Shown piece after piece: positions 1-9,704 of a DNA stretch of 64,000 bases. The stretch comes from Clostridioides difficile. GTDB lineage: Bacteria > Bacillota > Clostridia > Peptostreptococcales > Peptostreptococcaceae. Within the stretch, counting starts at the first letter, position 1; each line of letters begins with the position of its first letter. Position numbers and translations under genes: made by a program. The DNA lies in assembly GCA_012955965.1 (NCBI GenBank), contig JABBZI010000006.1:113626-177625 (forward strand), written 5' to 3'. The notes below the pieces were generated by a model that was given only the letters and a program-made list of their open reading frames with translations, had not been told where the DNA came from and made no database searches.

Positions 1-29
1 ATAGCTGTTTCTGGTAAAGTAATTTTCAT
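1..29 (-). CDS. N-terminus of a gene running off the left edge
   Basis: An ATG at 29 on the minus strand opens a frame reading MKITLPETA to the window edge. A GAAAGGGA ribosome binding site lies about 8 bases upstream. Only nine codons are visible, so the product cannot be named. Confidence 0.55.
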
Positions 30-341
30 TAAATCATTCCCTTTCAAATATTTTATTAAAACAATATCTATTATATACCCATATAAGGTACATAATCAAT
101 TAGTTTTTGCATATTTTACTAAAACTTCTGCCAAATATTACTTAAAGCTTTAAAATATTTCATATGATATTTTATTTCCTTAAGTAAATACCCTATTGTA
201 TGCTTAGTAAACAAATAAAACTTTTGCTAATAATACAATGCTTTTATTTGTTGTCTTAATATTATAACACATTTGATAATGACCAATTCATATATGCAAA
301 ATTTATATATTTGAAAGCTTATCTATTCAAAAACGTTGTGG

Positions 342-767
342 CTATAACAATGCAAAATGGCTACTCTCGATAACTGATTTCATTTGACATAAGCAAAAAG
401 GATGTCCAGCTGGGTCAAACATAACTCTCCAATCATCGGAAAATTGCTCACCTGCTATTGTTGCTCCACAATGAATTGCATACTGAACCGCTTTTTCCAA
501 ATCATTAACAGCGAAGTCCATATGCGCCATTTGCTGTTGAGTGTTTGGCTCTTCTGGCCATACAGGTGGTTTATACTCAGGATTTCGTTGGAACGTTATA
601 CCAGGATATGTACCTTGATTTGTTCCTGGAGCACCAACACATGCAAATTCTTCATTATAAAATGCTATTTCCCACTTAAGTAATGTAGCATAGAATTTTG
701 CTAATTCATATGGGTCTTTACAATCCATTGTAAATGAGTACATTTTTATTTTCAGTTCATCATACAT
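342..767 (-). CDS. VOC (glyoxalase/bleomycin-resistance fold) family protein
   Basis: This small soluble protein of about 141 residues belongs to the VOC superfamily. The visible pattern is a start such as MYSFTMDCKDPYELAKFY, a central MAHMDFAVNDLEKAV strand-helix unit, and a C-terminal VMFDPAGHPFCLC strand. That is the usual beta-alpha-beta-beta-beta layout, with the H and D/E positions that often bind a metal. The start at 767 is preferred over the further upstream Met because GGAGG lies 9 bases before it. VOC proteins range from glyoxalases to resistance proteins, and the substrate cannot be read here. It stands alone with AT-rich DNA on both sides. Confidence 0.85.
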   Translation of the reverse strand: MYDELKIKMYSFTMDCKDPYELAKFYATLLKWEIAFYNEEFACVGAPGTNQGTYPGITFQRNPEYKPPVWPEEPNTQQQMAHMDFAVNDLEKAVQYAIHCGATIAGEQFSDDWRVMFDPAGHPFCLCQMKSVIESSHFALL

Positions 768-1066
768 AATATAATTACCTCCAAATATAGATTTCCTTAT
801 CTTTTTCAATATCATTGATACTTATTTTTTTATTCTAAATTCAAATATTAGGGCTTTAAGCTATTCTGCATATTCTTATTTTTTGCAATATAGAGAAAAA
901 AACTATATTTTAATATTTTATAATTATTGAAGTTGTTTAATAAATTTAACAGAATACTCCTTATATTATCAATAAACAAAATAAAAATAAATTAATAAAA
1001 AATATGGTAATTTTATCTGTCATTTTAATATTATAGCACATTTAATAACGTTTAGGATATTGCTGA

Positions 1067-1636
1067 TATTGTCTAAATAATGGATTAACAGCAAATGTTG
1101 ATATTACAAATTTAATAAAAAAAGTTAAAACAAAAAAGCTACCACTTTTTCTTACTGTTTGTTACTGTGTATCGAAAGCAGCAAATGCTATTCCCGAATT
1201 TAGGCAGAGAATCCTAGAACATAAAATAATAGAATTTGATAACTGCAAAACATCTCATACCATAGCATTAGATAATGGAACCTATTGCTATTGTACCCTT
1301 GATAATAATATGTCTTTTTCAGATTTCATACCTTATGCGAAACGAGAACAAGAGGCTGCAAGGCAAAATCAAACTATATGTGAAGAAAAAGCTGATATAT
1401 ATGACAAAATATTTATATCCACGCTTCCCTGGATTTCTTACACAGCTCTCGTTCAACCTGTACCAATCCCTGCAGACAGTAATCCAAGGATTACATGGGG
1501 AAAATACTTCGTTCAAGGAGATAAAACAATAATGCCCGTTTCTGTGTTGTGCCACCATGGCTTGGTTGATGGTATACATATTGCTAATTTTTATAAATTA
1601 TTAGACAAACAGATTCTCGCAATCGTCCAGTCATAA
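1067..1636 (+). pseudogene. Chloramphenicol acetyltransferase-like gene, 5' end lost
   Basis: One open frame of 189 codons follows a TGA at 1064. It reads NVDITNLIKK, then a helix ending in FRQRI, and ends with the CHHGLVDGIHIANF signature that carries the catalytic His of type A chloramphenicol acetyltransferases (HHxxxDG). Full-length enzymes have about 210-220 residues; here about 25 N-terminal residues are missing. No ATG, GTG or TTG with a ribosome binding site precedes the conserved start, and the first ATG is at 1310, inside the fold. I therefore read it as a decayed gene. Its terminator at 1725 is intact. CAT-like proteins are not all resistance enzymes, so the original substrate is unknown. 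Confidence 0.75.
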
Positions 1637-1724
1637 TTAGAATTGGATGTAATCTATGTCTTATTGGTATAATACATATTGTTTATTCTGTCCTTTTCAA
1701 TAAAGTGGCAAGCAGAGTAAGGTT

Positions 1725-1763
1725 ATCAGCAAGCTGGATAAGTGCTTGCTGATTTTTTATTTT
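1725..1763 (+). terminator. Rho-independent terminator after the CAT-like remnant
   Basis: A perfect 9-bp stem, ATCAGCAAG / CTTGCTGAT, with an 11-base loop is followed by TTTTTATTTT. Confidence 0.85.
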
Positions 1764-1827
1764 GTGGTGCCAAAATGGTTACAACTTTACAAAATCATGT
1801 CACGTAATAAAACATAATAGAAATTCA

Positions 1828-2514
1828 TTATACAATTTCACCATCTAAAACTGTAATAGTACGGCTACTACTTTTAGCTGCTTCTAATGAGTGAGTTACC
1901 ATAATTATAGTTTGGCCACTTTCTTTATTTATTTTACTTAGTAAATTTATTATTTCTGTTCCTGTATTGCTATCTAAATTTCCAGTAGGTTCATCAGCAA
2001 ATAGAATTTCTGGCTTTCCTATTAAAGCTCTAGCTATAGCAACACGTTGTTGTTGACCACCAGATAACTCTCGTGGTGTATGTTTACGCCTATCACATAA
2101 ACCAACTATATCTAAGATTTCATCTAATTGCTTTCTATAATCTTTTAAATTCTTGCCATCTAATAATAAGGGAAGCATTATATTTTCTTCAACATTTAGA
2201 TTTGGTATTAGATTATAAAATTGAAATACAAATCCTATATTTCTACGACGTATTATACTCATCTTATCATCATCAAAATGTGATATATCAGTTCCATTTA
2301 TATACACTTTTCCATTTGTTGGAGTATCTAAACCTCCTAAGATATATAAAAGAGTGCTTTTCCCAGAACCAGATTGACCCATAATAGAAACAAACTCACC
2401 TTTCATTACTTGCATAGATATATCTTTTAACACCCTAGTTGTTGCATTTCCAATTTTGAATTCTTTAATAATATTTTTAGCTTCTATAGCCAAATTCTTA
2501 AATGCAGTTTTCAT
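1828..2514 (-). CDS. ABC transporter ATP-binding protein (LolD/MacB type), cassette 1
   Basis: This 228-residue ATPase powers the adjacent FtsX-type permease. Walker A GQSGSGKST is near residue 46, the Q-loop is VFQFYNL, the signature is LSGGQQQR, and Walker B is ILFADEPTGNLDS, followed by the switch histidine in VTHS. The NLDS extension and the FRRRNIGFVFQ-like stretch are typical of the LolD/MacB/BceA branch, which serves export, lipoprotein release or antimicrobial-peptide detoxification. The start at 2514 sits 5 bases after GGAGG; the longer frame from 2526 has no site. It follows the permease gene by 14 bases, so the two are co-transcribed. Confidence 0.92.
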   Translation of the reverse strand: MKTAFKNLAIEAKNIIKEFKIGNATTRVLKDISMQVMKGEFVSIMGQSGSGKSTLLYILGGLDTPTNGKVYINGTDISHFDDDKMSIIRRRNIGFVFQFYNLIPNLNVEENIMLPLLLDGKNLKDYRKQLDEILDIVGLCDRRKHTPRELSGGQQQRVAIARALIGKPEILFADEPTGNLDSNTGTEIINLLSKINKESGQTIIMVTHSLEAAKSSSRTITVLDGEIV

Positions 2515-2528
2515 ATTAACCTCCATGA

Positions 2529-5006
2529 TTATTCAAATTTAATTTCTTCTACTAGATTCATTTTCTTACCTTTTACAATTGGGACTACTGAACCTATTAA
2601 AGTTACTACAATTCCCAATAATCCTATAATAATGAATGTTTTAAAATCTAACTTTGGTGACATTGAAATTTTTGGACCTGCAACTATGAAGATAGTTTGA
2701 ATTTCCATTATAGATATTACAATTCCAATAATAGAACCAAGTAACCCTGATGTAAAACCTTCAATTAATGTCATTTTTACATTTTGTTTATCACTCTGAC
2801 CAACTGATTTATACATAGCTATAGAACGTCTTTTTTGAATATAATTAATTAGTAGGTTATTGATAATACCTACTGTAGCAAGAATAAAAATAAAATAGGT
2901 AATTTTATTCATAGGAGACAAAAAACTGCTTATAGTTTTTAAAGAATCATTATTAAACTCTTCAACGGTACGACTCCAGTTAGGTGTATCTCCAAATAAA
3001 TCCCTTATCTGAATCATAACAGCATCTGGATTAACTGCTGTATATGCTAAAAAGCCATAATTAGTCTTATCAAAATCACTAATAGCATAATTTGATGGTA
3101 TAATAGCTTCTACATCACTTGCACGAGATTTAAAACTACCTAGTATTTTATAAGAAAACTCATATTTATCATTAGATAAAGTTACTGTATCTCCTATAGA
3201 TAAACCTAGTTTTTTTAAAGTATCTTCGTTCAAAATAACAGAACGCTTATCTTCAAAAGATTCAATTACTTGTTCTTTTGTATCAGAATTTGTATAATTG
3301 ATTGCAAGCATAGAACTATACAGTTTTAAATTATCTGTAGCTTCTAGTCTTGAAAATGTTGTATTGTTACTATAAATCTCATTATTCATAACATAAATAG
3401 GTAAAACATTTTTAATTCCACTTATATCTCTAACATCTTCAATAAACTCTTCATCCATTTTTCCATCTGCAAAACCTTGTAGTTCTGCATCACGAAATAC
3501 ATCACCAATATAAGTCTTGACAAAGCTACCAACAACACTTATTGTAATCACTGCAGAAATACTTATAAATAATAATGTAATATTCTGTGTAATATTTTTG
3601 TTATTTTTCATATTTCTAGCAGCTAATTTTCCTTCATTACCTATAATCTTTTCATAAACAAACTCAAAAATTGTAGACATGGTATCAGTAAAAAGAGGTA
3701 TTAACACAATAGTAGATATGATTAATCCCAATAATGAAAATCCACCAGCTAGATACAGTGTATTTTCAGGTGATATTCTTGGCAGTAGAATAGACAAAAT
3801 AAGTATAATAGTGCCTATAAAAAGTATATGACGATTTGAAACATTCTTTTCTTCTACAGTTCCTAATACGACATTTTTAATGGGTAAACGACTAGCTTTT
3901 TTAACAGGTATATATGCACTAAATAAAGAAACAATTATTGCTACTATAACAGAGACAATCACCCCAAGAGGAGATATTACTGTTGGAATTGATATTCCTT
4001 GTTCAAGAGAATTTCCAAGTCCATGAAGCATAATATTTAAAACAACTATACCAATAGGAATAGCAATCACCCCCCCAATACTTCCATATATCAAACTTTC
4101 AAACATTAAAATATAAGTTACAGTTTTTTCATTGGCTCCAACACTTCTAAAGGTACCGATAAATGGAAGACGTTCTAGTGTAATCACTTTATAACTACTA
4201 TATATGATAAATATACTAAGAGTTAATGCGAAAAAGCTTATTAAAAAGAAAGGCATTGTTTTTTGTCTAGCATCTGCAACTATCTTACTTTCATTTATGG
4301 TACTTGATATTTTATATTTTTCAGTTGAAAGTTCTTCAGATAATTTATTTACTAGACTTTCTGTCTTTTCTTCTTTTGATTCGATAAGAACTCTTGTATA
4401 TCCATTTCCTTTATCTAAAATTTTTGATAGGGTCTCTTTAGGTAATAGTGCATTTACACCTCTTGTATGTCTCAAAAATACTGTATCATATGAAGCAATA
4501 TCACTAACTTCAAAAGTATAAGGCTTACCATGAATTTGTAAAATAATAGAATCACCTTTTTTTATTTTATATTTTGATGTAAAACGATTAGGAAGAATAA
4601 TTTTATTTCCAGAAAAGTCAGTAATACTATTTCCATTTTCTAATCGTGGTTTGTTGATTTTATTCAGTTGATTTAAGTCTGCTGATATAAGACTAAATGA
4701 TTCATAATATCCATCCTTATGATAAACAGCAGAACTTTCCAATATCCCAACCTTTGATTTTATAGAGTTTAGATTAGGAATATCTTCTATACTAGTTGAT
4801 ATATCTGGATTTTTATTTTGGACAGATATATTTGCGCTGCCAAACATACCTCTTGCCATCTTTCTCTGTGCATTTTCGTAAGATAATCCAATTGAAAATG
4901 AAACAAAAAGTAAAACTGTTGATAGAACTATGGACAGTAGCATAACTGCTGTCCTAATTTTTCTTTCTCTAACATTTGTGAAAATATACTTTAATATAAT
5001 CTTCAA
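2529..5006 (-). CDS. FtsX-type ABC permease, cassette 1
   Basis: This 825-residue membrane protein has one N-terminal membrane helix, an extracytoplasmic domain (about 45-245), a first FtsX block of three helices (about 250-375), further helices to about 500, a second external domain and a final FtsX block (about 700-820). This duplicated FtsX layout belongs to exporters or mechanotransmission permeases of the MacB/BceB superfamily. The start codon is TTG (rendered Met), with AGGTG 5 bases upstream. The ATPase follows directly. The substrate is unknown; peptide antibiotics or lipid-like compounds are typical for the group. Confidence 0.88.
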   Translation of the reverse strand: MKIILKYIFTNVRERKIRTAVMLLSIVLSTVLLFVSFSIGLSYENAQRKMARGMFGSANISVQNKNPDISTSIEDIPNLNSIKSKVGILESSAVYHKDGYYESFSLISADLNQLNKINKPRLENGNSITDFSGNKIILPNRFTSKYKIKKGDSIILQIHGKPYTFEVSDIASYDTVFLRHTRGVNALLPKETLSKILDKGNGYTRVLIESKEEKTESLVNKLSEELSTEKYKISSTINESKIVADARQKTMPFFLISFFALTLSIFIIYSSYKVITLERLPFIGTFRSVGANEKTVTYILMFESLIYGSIGGVIAIPIGIVVLNIMLHGLGNSLEQGISIPTVISPLGVIVSVIVAIIVSLFSAYIPVKKASRLPIKNVVLGTVEEKNVSNRHILFIGTIILILSILLPRISPENTLYLAGGFSLLGLIISTIVLIPLFTDTMSTIFEFVYEKIIGNEGKLAARNMKNNKNITQNITLLFISISAVITISVVGSFVKTYIGDVFRDAELQGFADGKMDEEFIEDVRDISGIKNVLPIYVMNNEIYSNNTTFSRLEATDNLKLYSSMLAINYTNSDTKEQVIESFEDKRSVILNEDTLKKLGLSIGDTVTLSNDKYEFSYKILGSFKSRASDVEAIIPSNYAISDFDKTNYGFLAYTAVNPDAVMIQIRDLFGDTPNWSRTVEEFNNDSLKTISSFLSPMNKITYFIFILATVGIINNLLINYIQKRRSIAMYKSVGQSDKQNVKMTLIEGFTSGLLGSIIGIVISIMEIQTIFIVAGPKISMSPKLDFKTFIIIGLLGIVVTLIGSVVPIVKGKKMNLVEEIKFE

Positions 5007-5084
5007 ATTTACACCTACTTCCTTAATTTAATTTAGACTTAACCTTTAATGTAACTTTTTATGATGTTTTAACTGAATAACATC

Positions 5085-5150
5085 TTAAATAAAAAAGATT
5101 GATAAACTATTATATAAACATAATAATCTACCAATCTTAATATATTTTTT
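5085..5150 (-). terminator. Hairpin between kinase and permease genes
   Basis: AAGATTG and CAATCTT are separated by about 27 bases, with A-rich DNA on the left and TATATTTTTT on the right. This allows termination in either direction. It would separate the histidine kinase transcript from the ABC genes at least partly. Confidence 0.45.
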
Positions 5151-5152
5151 AT

Positions 5153-5182
5153 TTAACCTTAATTAACCTTAATTAAGGTTAA
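5153..5182. repeat. TTAACCTTAA tandem and inverted repeat at the kinase stop codon
   Basis: TTAACCTTAA occurs twice in tandem and is followed at once by its inverted copy TTAAGGTTAA, which overlaps the kinase stop. It may be a short hairpin or a protein site; no function is shown. Confidence 0.5.
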
Positions 5183-6576
5183 AAATAGATATGAAATGAA
5201 CTACCTAGTCCTAATTCACTTTCAACAGATATATCACCTCCATGAATCTCAATAATTTGCTTTGTTATTGCCAATCCTAAACCAGTGCCTTCTATTCTTC
5301 GCTTTGTATTGGTTCCTCTATAATAACGATTAAATAAACTTAATACTTCTTCTTTTGTCATCCCTTTTCCATTATCTGAAATGGTAATTTCAATTTTTTC
5401 ATTTAATACTATATGTACAACAACTTTAGTATCCTTATCTCCATATGTAAAAGCATTAATGATAAGATTGCTAAAAGCTCTTTTTAGTAGTGTATAATCA
5501 AAACTAAAGCTAACAATTCCTATATCAGTCTTAAATTCAATTATATTTGACTCATACTCTGGGTAGTTTAAAATATCAATGGATAATTCCTTCAAAAACC
5601 TTACTAAATCATCATTTTTCTTATTTAAAGGAATGATTCCATTTTGTAATTGATATGTTAACTTTAAATCACTTATAAGTTTATTTGTGTATTCTACGTT
5701 TTTTAGCATGATTGAAGCGTATTTATGTATTTTTTCAGATGAATGAGTAATACTGTTATCTGCAAGGAGTTCTGCGTATCCTTTTATTGGTGAAAGTGGA
5801 GTTTTTAAATCATGAGTTATATTTGAAATCCATTCTTCTCGCATAATATCAGTTTTCTTTTGTATCTCATCACTTTTATGAATTTCTTCACTTAGAAGAT
5901 TTAAACTATCATACACATCTGAAAAAACGCCTTTAATCTTAATTGGAAGATACTTTCTTTTTGCAACATCACTAACAGCAGTTGTGATATTTGAAATACA
6001 CTTTGTTACCCAGTAACTATAAATGACTCCAAAAATCAAAATTATTAAAAGTATAATTACTATAATTGAAAATATAATTGACTTTCCGCCTATAAATTTA
6101 TTACCATCAAAAAACATGTTTACTTTAGATATATTTAATGGAAAATGTATAATATAAATAAAATCGTTTTTGTTATTTGTAATAGTATTAATGTATACAG
6201 TGCCATCACTAGAATTATTTTGCTCTATTAATGCTAATAACTCAGAATTAGAATAGTAATTTTTATGGTCTTTGGGTTCTGAAAATCCATAAACTATATT
6301 TCCATTAGAATCTAAAATTTGCAACCACAATTTGTTTTCTTGAAGTTTTTCTAATCCAGATTTTTTTATCTGTGGTTTATTATCTATAAACATTATTTGT
6401 TCATTAAAATCTTCTGTAAATTTTTTAGCCCAATCACTATGTACATATCTGCCATTTGGCTGTTGAATTGTAATAAGGGATAAGAAAATACCTATTACAA
6501 TAAAAATTAAACAAAGAAAAATTACGAAAAAAATAAGGTATGAATATAGTACTGTCTTGTAACTAGGTTTCTGCAT
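5179..6576 (-). CDS. Sensor histidine kinase, cassette 1, no partner regulator
   Basis: This 465-residue membrane kinase has a helix at 9-35, an external sensor domain of about 130 residues, and a second helix (about 165-192). The H-box is SNITHDLKTP with phospho-acceptor His255. The N-box is NLIINAF, followed by G1 DNGKGM, an F-box-like NRYYRG and G2 GTGLGLAI, so all catalytic motifs are present. It should autophosphorylate and pass phosphate to an OmpR-type regulator. No regulator gene lies next to it: the 390 bases upstream are non-coding and the next gene is on the other strand. It precedes the cassette 1 transporter genes on the same strand. Confidence 0.92.
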   Translation of the reverse strand: MQKPSYKTVLYSYLIFFVIFLCLIFIVIGIFLSLITIQQPNGRYVHSDWAKKFTEDFNEQIMFIDNKPQIKKSGLEKLQENKLWLQILDSNGNIVYGFSEPKDHKNYYSNSELLALIEQNNSSDGTVYINTITNNKNDFIYIIHFPLNISKVNMFFDGNKFIGGKSIIFSIIVIILLIILIFGVIYSYWVTKCISNITTAVSDVAKRKYLPIKIKGVFSDVYDSLNLLSEEIHKSDEIQKKTDIMREEWISNITHDLKTPLSPIKGYAELLADNSITHSSEKIHKYASIMLKNVEYTNKLISDLKLTYQLQNGIIPLNKKNDDLVRFLKELSIDILNYPEYESNIIEFKTDIGIVSFSFDYTLLKRAFSNLIINAFTYGDKDTKVVVHIVLNEKIEITISDNGKGMTKEEVLSLFNRYYRGTNTKRRIEGTGLGLAITKQIIEIHGGDISVESELGLGSSFHIYF

Positions 6577-6968
6577 TTAATCAACTCTTTTCTTAAACTT
6601 GTATTTTAATTTGAAAATATAACTATCAATATAAATTATATTTATATTACTTTATGTTATCAAGATAGTTATTGCATTCAATAACTTCAAATAAAAGTAT
6701 CTCAGCATATTAAATAATATAAATAAATTGTTCATAGAACTGTTTTCATAGGGGATACTTTATAAAAGGACTAAAAAATTATAACATATAAAAAGTTTCA
6801 CAGATAAATAACAATACTAGCAATGATATTAAAATAATATATAAAGATTTACAAATATTAAGAATAATGAAATACTTGAAATTACTTATGTCAAGAAAAA
6901 TTTATATAATATAAATTGGTCAAATATGTTATAATATTAAATTGTGACAAGTTCATGGAGGTGTTTAT

Positions 6969-7829
6969 ATGAAAAAACAAAAGTCGCCAATTTTACTTGA
7001 GATGTTTGGTCTATTTTTTGGTTGTATATCAATGAGTATTGGTATAAATATGTTTTTAAAACCACATACAATTGCTCCAGGAGGGCTTAGTGGTCTATCA
7101 TTAGTATTAAACAAAGTTACAGGACTTCCAGTATCAGCTATCATGTTAATTATAGGAGTACCATTAGTAATACTTGCTTTTAGAATTATGGGTACAAAAA
7201 ATTCACTAAAAACGTTATTTGGAACAATCGTATTTTCTGCTATAGTCCAATTAACAGACCCATTATCAAAGTTAAGATTTACTGATGACTTATTATTATC
7301 TGCTATTGCAGGAGGAATATTAGTTGGTATTGGTTTAGGAATAATGTTCAAATCAGATGCTTCTACTGGGGGAACAGATTTAATTGCACTCATACTTAGT
7401 AAAAAATTCCCAGGAATAAAAGCTACAAAATTCATGTCGTGTCTAGATGGAATGGTTGTTATATCTTCTGGTATAGTAAATCGTAGTTTAGAAACTGCTC
7501 TTTATTCTGGTATAGCACTTTGTATATTGATAAAAATAGCAGATATGATAATGGAAGGGTTTGACCATTCAAAAGCATTTTTTATTATTTCTGATGAACC
7601 AGAAAATTTAAGAAAATCTATAACAGAAGAACTTGATAGAGGTCTTACTATTCTGGATGGTAAGGGTGGATACACTAGAGAAAATAAAGAAGTTTTATTA
7701 GTTGTAGTTTCTAAAAAACAAGAACTTTATCTAAAGAGATTAGTTAAAAGAACTGACCCTACTGCATTTGTTATAGTTACAGATGTACATGAGGTTCTTG
7801 GAGAAGGTTTTAAAAAATTAGAAAATTAA
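6969..7829 (+). CDS. YitT family membrane protein (DUF161/DUF2179)
   Basis: This 286-residue protein has about five to six membrane helices in residues 8-200, with the conserved GLSGLSLVLN and SDASTGGTDLIA stretches of the YitT family. A soluble C-terminal DUF2179 domain (about 205-286) reads LDRGLTILDGKGGYT. GGAGGTG lies 6 bases before the ATG. A TATGTTATAAT extended -10 is about 30 bases upstream of the ribosome site, and a strong terminator follows at 7878, so it is a single-gene unit. Members are annotated as transporters or regulators of unclear function. Confidence 0.9.
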   Translation: MKKQKSPILLEMFGLFFGCISMSIGINMFLKPHTIAPGGLSGLSLVLNKVTGLPVSAIMLIIGVPLVILAFRIMGTKNSLKTLFGTIVFSAIVQLTDPLSKLRFTDDLLLSAIAGGILVGIGLGIMFKSDASTGGTDLIALILSKKFPGIKATKFMSCLDGMVVISSGIVNRSLETALYSGIALCILIKIADMIMEGFDHSKAFFIISDEPENLRKSITEELDRGLTILDGKGGYTRENKEVLLVVVSKKQELYLKRLVKRTDPTAFVIVTDVHEVLGEGFKKLEN

Positions 7830-7877
7830 TTAAAGAATTAATACTTTAAAATATTTTAGTTAATAAGAACTTTATAC

Positions 7878-7915
7878 AAAAAGGGCATAGGACTTTTAGT
7901 TTCTATGCCCTTTTT
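7878..7915 (+). terminator. Rho-independent terminator after the YitT-family gene
   Basis: AAAAAGGGCATAG pairs with CTATGCCCTTTTT around a 12-base loop. It can act in both directions and also closes the minus-strand acetyltransferase gene. Confidence 0.9.
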
Positions 7916-7953
7916 GTGTAAAATCCATTTAAAATGTTAAATATTTATATCTA

Positions 7954-8508
7954 TTATTTTATCAATTCATATTGATAACAAGGAACATTTTTTACAATAC
8001 TACCAGCATGAATCTTTTTAATGTATTTTCCTGTACATTTGAATCCTAGCAAATCTAATGATTTTGTAGAATTCTGATTTTCTTCATATGTTATAGCAAT
8101 GATTTTATTTAAGTTTAATTCCTTAAATCCATACTGTATTACTCTTTTAGTTATTTCAGTAGCAAAATCATGCCCCCAATAGTTTGGATTGATACATATA
8201 CCTATTTCTGCTTCTGATGCTTTGGGATTTATATTATTAAACCCCATATTTCCAATAACTTTATTGTCTTTCTTATATACTATAGCAAAATGGCCAATCT
8301 TTCCCTTTTTATAAGGATTTAGAAAAAAAGATTTTATAAATTTTCTTGTATCTTCTAAAGATTTGTGCTCATTAAATGGTAAATGCTTTACTACTACTTT
8401 ATTTTTATAACAGTCAAAAAAATCTTCAACATCATCTAATGATGCAGGTCTTAGTATACAGTTTCTAGTTTCTAAGGTTTTCATTTGAGGATGTACAGAA
8501 TCAGACAT
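7954..8508 (-). CDS. GNAT acetyltransferase, RimJ/RimL-like
   Basis: This 184-residue acetyltransferase of the Acetyltransf_3 group begins with the LETRNCILRPASLDDVEDFF strand-helix. It has the acetyl-CoA loop region EIGICINPNYWGHDFATEI, where the usual Q/RxxGxG/A is relaxed to WGHDFA, and the C-terminal NQNSTKSLDLLGFKC typical of ribosomal-protein or peptide N-acetyltransferases. AAGGGGG lies 7 bases before the ATG at 8508, which decides the start over the upstream ATG at 8550. The substrate is not predictable. Confidence 0.88.
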   Translation of the reverse strand: MSDSVHPQMKTLETRNCILRPASLDDVEDFFDCYKNKVVVKHLPFNEHKSLEDTRKFIKSFFLNPYKKGKIGHFAIVYKKDNKVIGNMGFNNINPKASEAEIGICINPNYWGHDFATEITKRVIQYGFKELNLNKIIAITYEENQNSTKSLDLLGFKCTGKYIKKIHAGSIVKNVPCYQYELIK

Positions 8509-8698
8509 TTCTAATCCCCCTTTATACATTAATCTAAATATACTGTTCATATTTAAAATACGATATTAATTATATAAATGTTCTCAAGTTAACCTTTATT
8601 TCTATTTTTTATAAAAACTAGCTTATTATATAAATCTTTTAAATATACAAATTTACATCTATTTTTCATATTAATTTACTTGTGATATACATTCTAAA

Positions 8699-9586
8699 TT
8701 ACATATTATTTGAAATCATACTTAAAAATTCTTTTGTTGCTAAAGACAAGGATATATCATTTAAATGGCAGTACCCTATACTTCTCTTAGGTATTGGCTC
8801 TTTTATATCCAATTTAAATAGTTTTTTACTTTCCAAATAGTCTATGCTGAATTCTTCTATAACACAAGATATGCCAAGATTTATGTACGCAAATTCTAAA
8901 AGTAATTCATGAGAACCCAATTCTATATCTGGGTTTAGTTTTATACCTTTTGATAAAAAATATTCATTTACATACAACCTTGAGTTTGCTTTATTTTCCA
9001 ACATTATCAAAGGCAATGTATTTAATTCTTCTAATGATATTTTTTTCCCTTTATACTTTATGTAATCATCTGAACACACAAATATATCATGTATTTCAAT
9101 ACATTCAACAATGTTTAGTGAATCATCTTCTATGGGCATATTTATAATTGCTATATCTATATTTCCATCTTTAAGTAAAGATATAAGTTCTCTACTCGTT
9201 CTATTTATTGTAGATACATGTATATGTGGGTACTTCTTATGAAAGATTTCCAAATATTTTAATAAGAAAAAACGTGCAGCTGTATCTCCTACTCCTATTT
9301 TTAAAGAACCATATTCTAATTTTTTGAATTTATTTATCCTATCTTCTCCAGATGCTATTAGCTTTAATGCAGTAGTTACATGTTCACTTAGAATCTTTCC
9401 TTCTGGTGTTAATTTTACACCTTTATTATTCCTATAAAACAGTATAGTATCCAATTGTTCTTCTAATTGTTTTATCGACTGACTTACAGCAGGCTGTGAC
9501 ATAAATAATTCTTTAGCAGCTAGAGAAAAACTCTTATTATTTGCAACTGCATTAAAAACCTTATATAGTTCAAGTTTTATATTCAT
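8699..9586 (-). CDS. LysR-type transcriptional regulator
   Basis: This 295-residue regulator has an N-terminal winged HTH (residues 3-60: FNAVANNKSFSLAAKELFMS, then QPAVSQSIKQLE). An effector-binding domain of the periplasmic-binding-protein fold (about 90-290) contains GSLKIGVGDTAARF. AAGGAG lies 9 bases before the ATG. It is divergent from the F420-ligase-like gene at 9705, the usual arrangement for a LysR protein and its target. The shared region holds a matched pair of ATATTAGTA/TACTAATAT sites. The ligand is unknown. Confidence 0.92.
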   Translation of the reverse strand: MNIKLELYKVFNAVANNKSFSLAAKELFMSQPAVSQSIKQLEEQLDTILFYRNNKGVKLTPEGKILSEHVTTALKLIASGEDRINKFKKLEYGSLKIGVGDTAARFFLLKYLEIFHKKYPHIHVSTINRTSRELISLLKDGNIDIAIINMPIEDDSLNIVECIEIHDIFVCSDDYIKYKGKKISLEELNTLPLIMLENKANSRLYVNEYFLSKGIKLNPDIELGSHELLLEFAYINLGISCVIEEFSIDYLESKKLFKLDIKEPIPKRSIGYCHLNDISLSLATKEFLSMISNNM

Positions 9587-9608
9587 ATATAATTTCTCCT
9601 TATGTCAA

Positions 9609-9671
9609 ATATTAGTATTATTTATTTTACTTATAATCATATTTGAATTATAATATACATGGTACTAATAT
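9609..9671. promoter_or_regulatory. Candidate LysR binding pair between divergent genes
   Basis: ATATTAGTA at 9609-9617 and its exact inverted copy TACTAATAT at 9663-9671 bracket the promoter region between the LysR gene and the gene at 9705. The spacing and position fit recognition and activation sites of a LysR protein. This is an inference from symmetry only. Confidence 0.5.
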
Positions 9672-9704
9672 GACAATATTAATTCTTTAGGAGGATTTTG
9701 AATA

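Noticed and set aside
250..1045. Similar blocks TAATATTATAACACATTT and TAATATTATAGCACATTT at about 260 and 1028, also partly at 62433 and 63161
   Set aside because: They read on the minus strand as common extended -10 sequences (TGTGTTATAAT). Likely several promoters rather than a dispersed repeat.
1275..1532. 85-codon plus-strand ORF overlapping the CAT-like remnant
   Set aside because: Out of frame with the recognisable acetyltransferase, no ribosome site and no homology by eye; a shadow frame.
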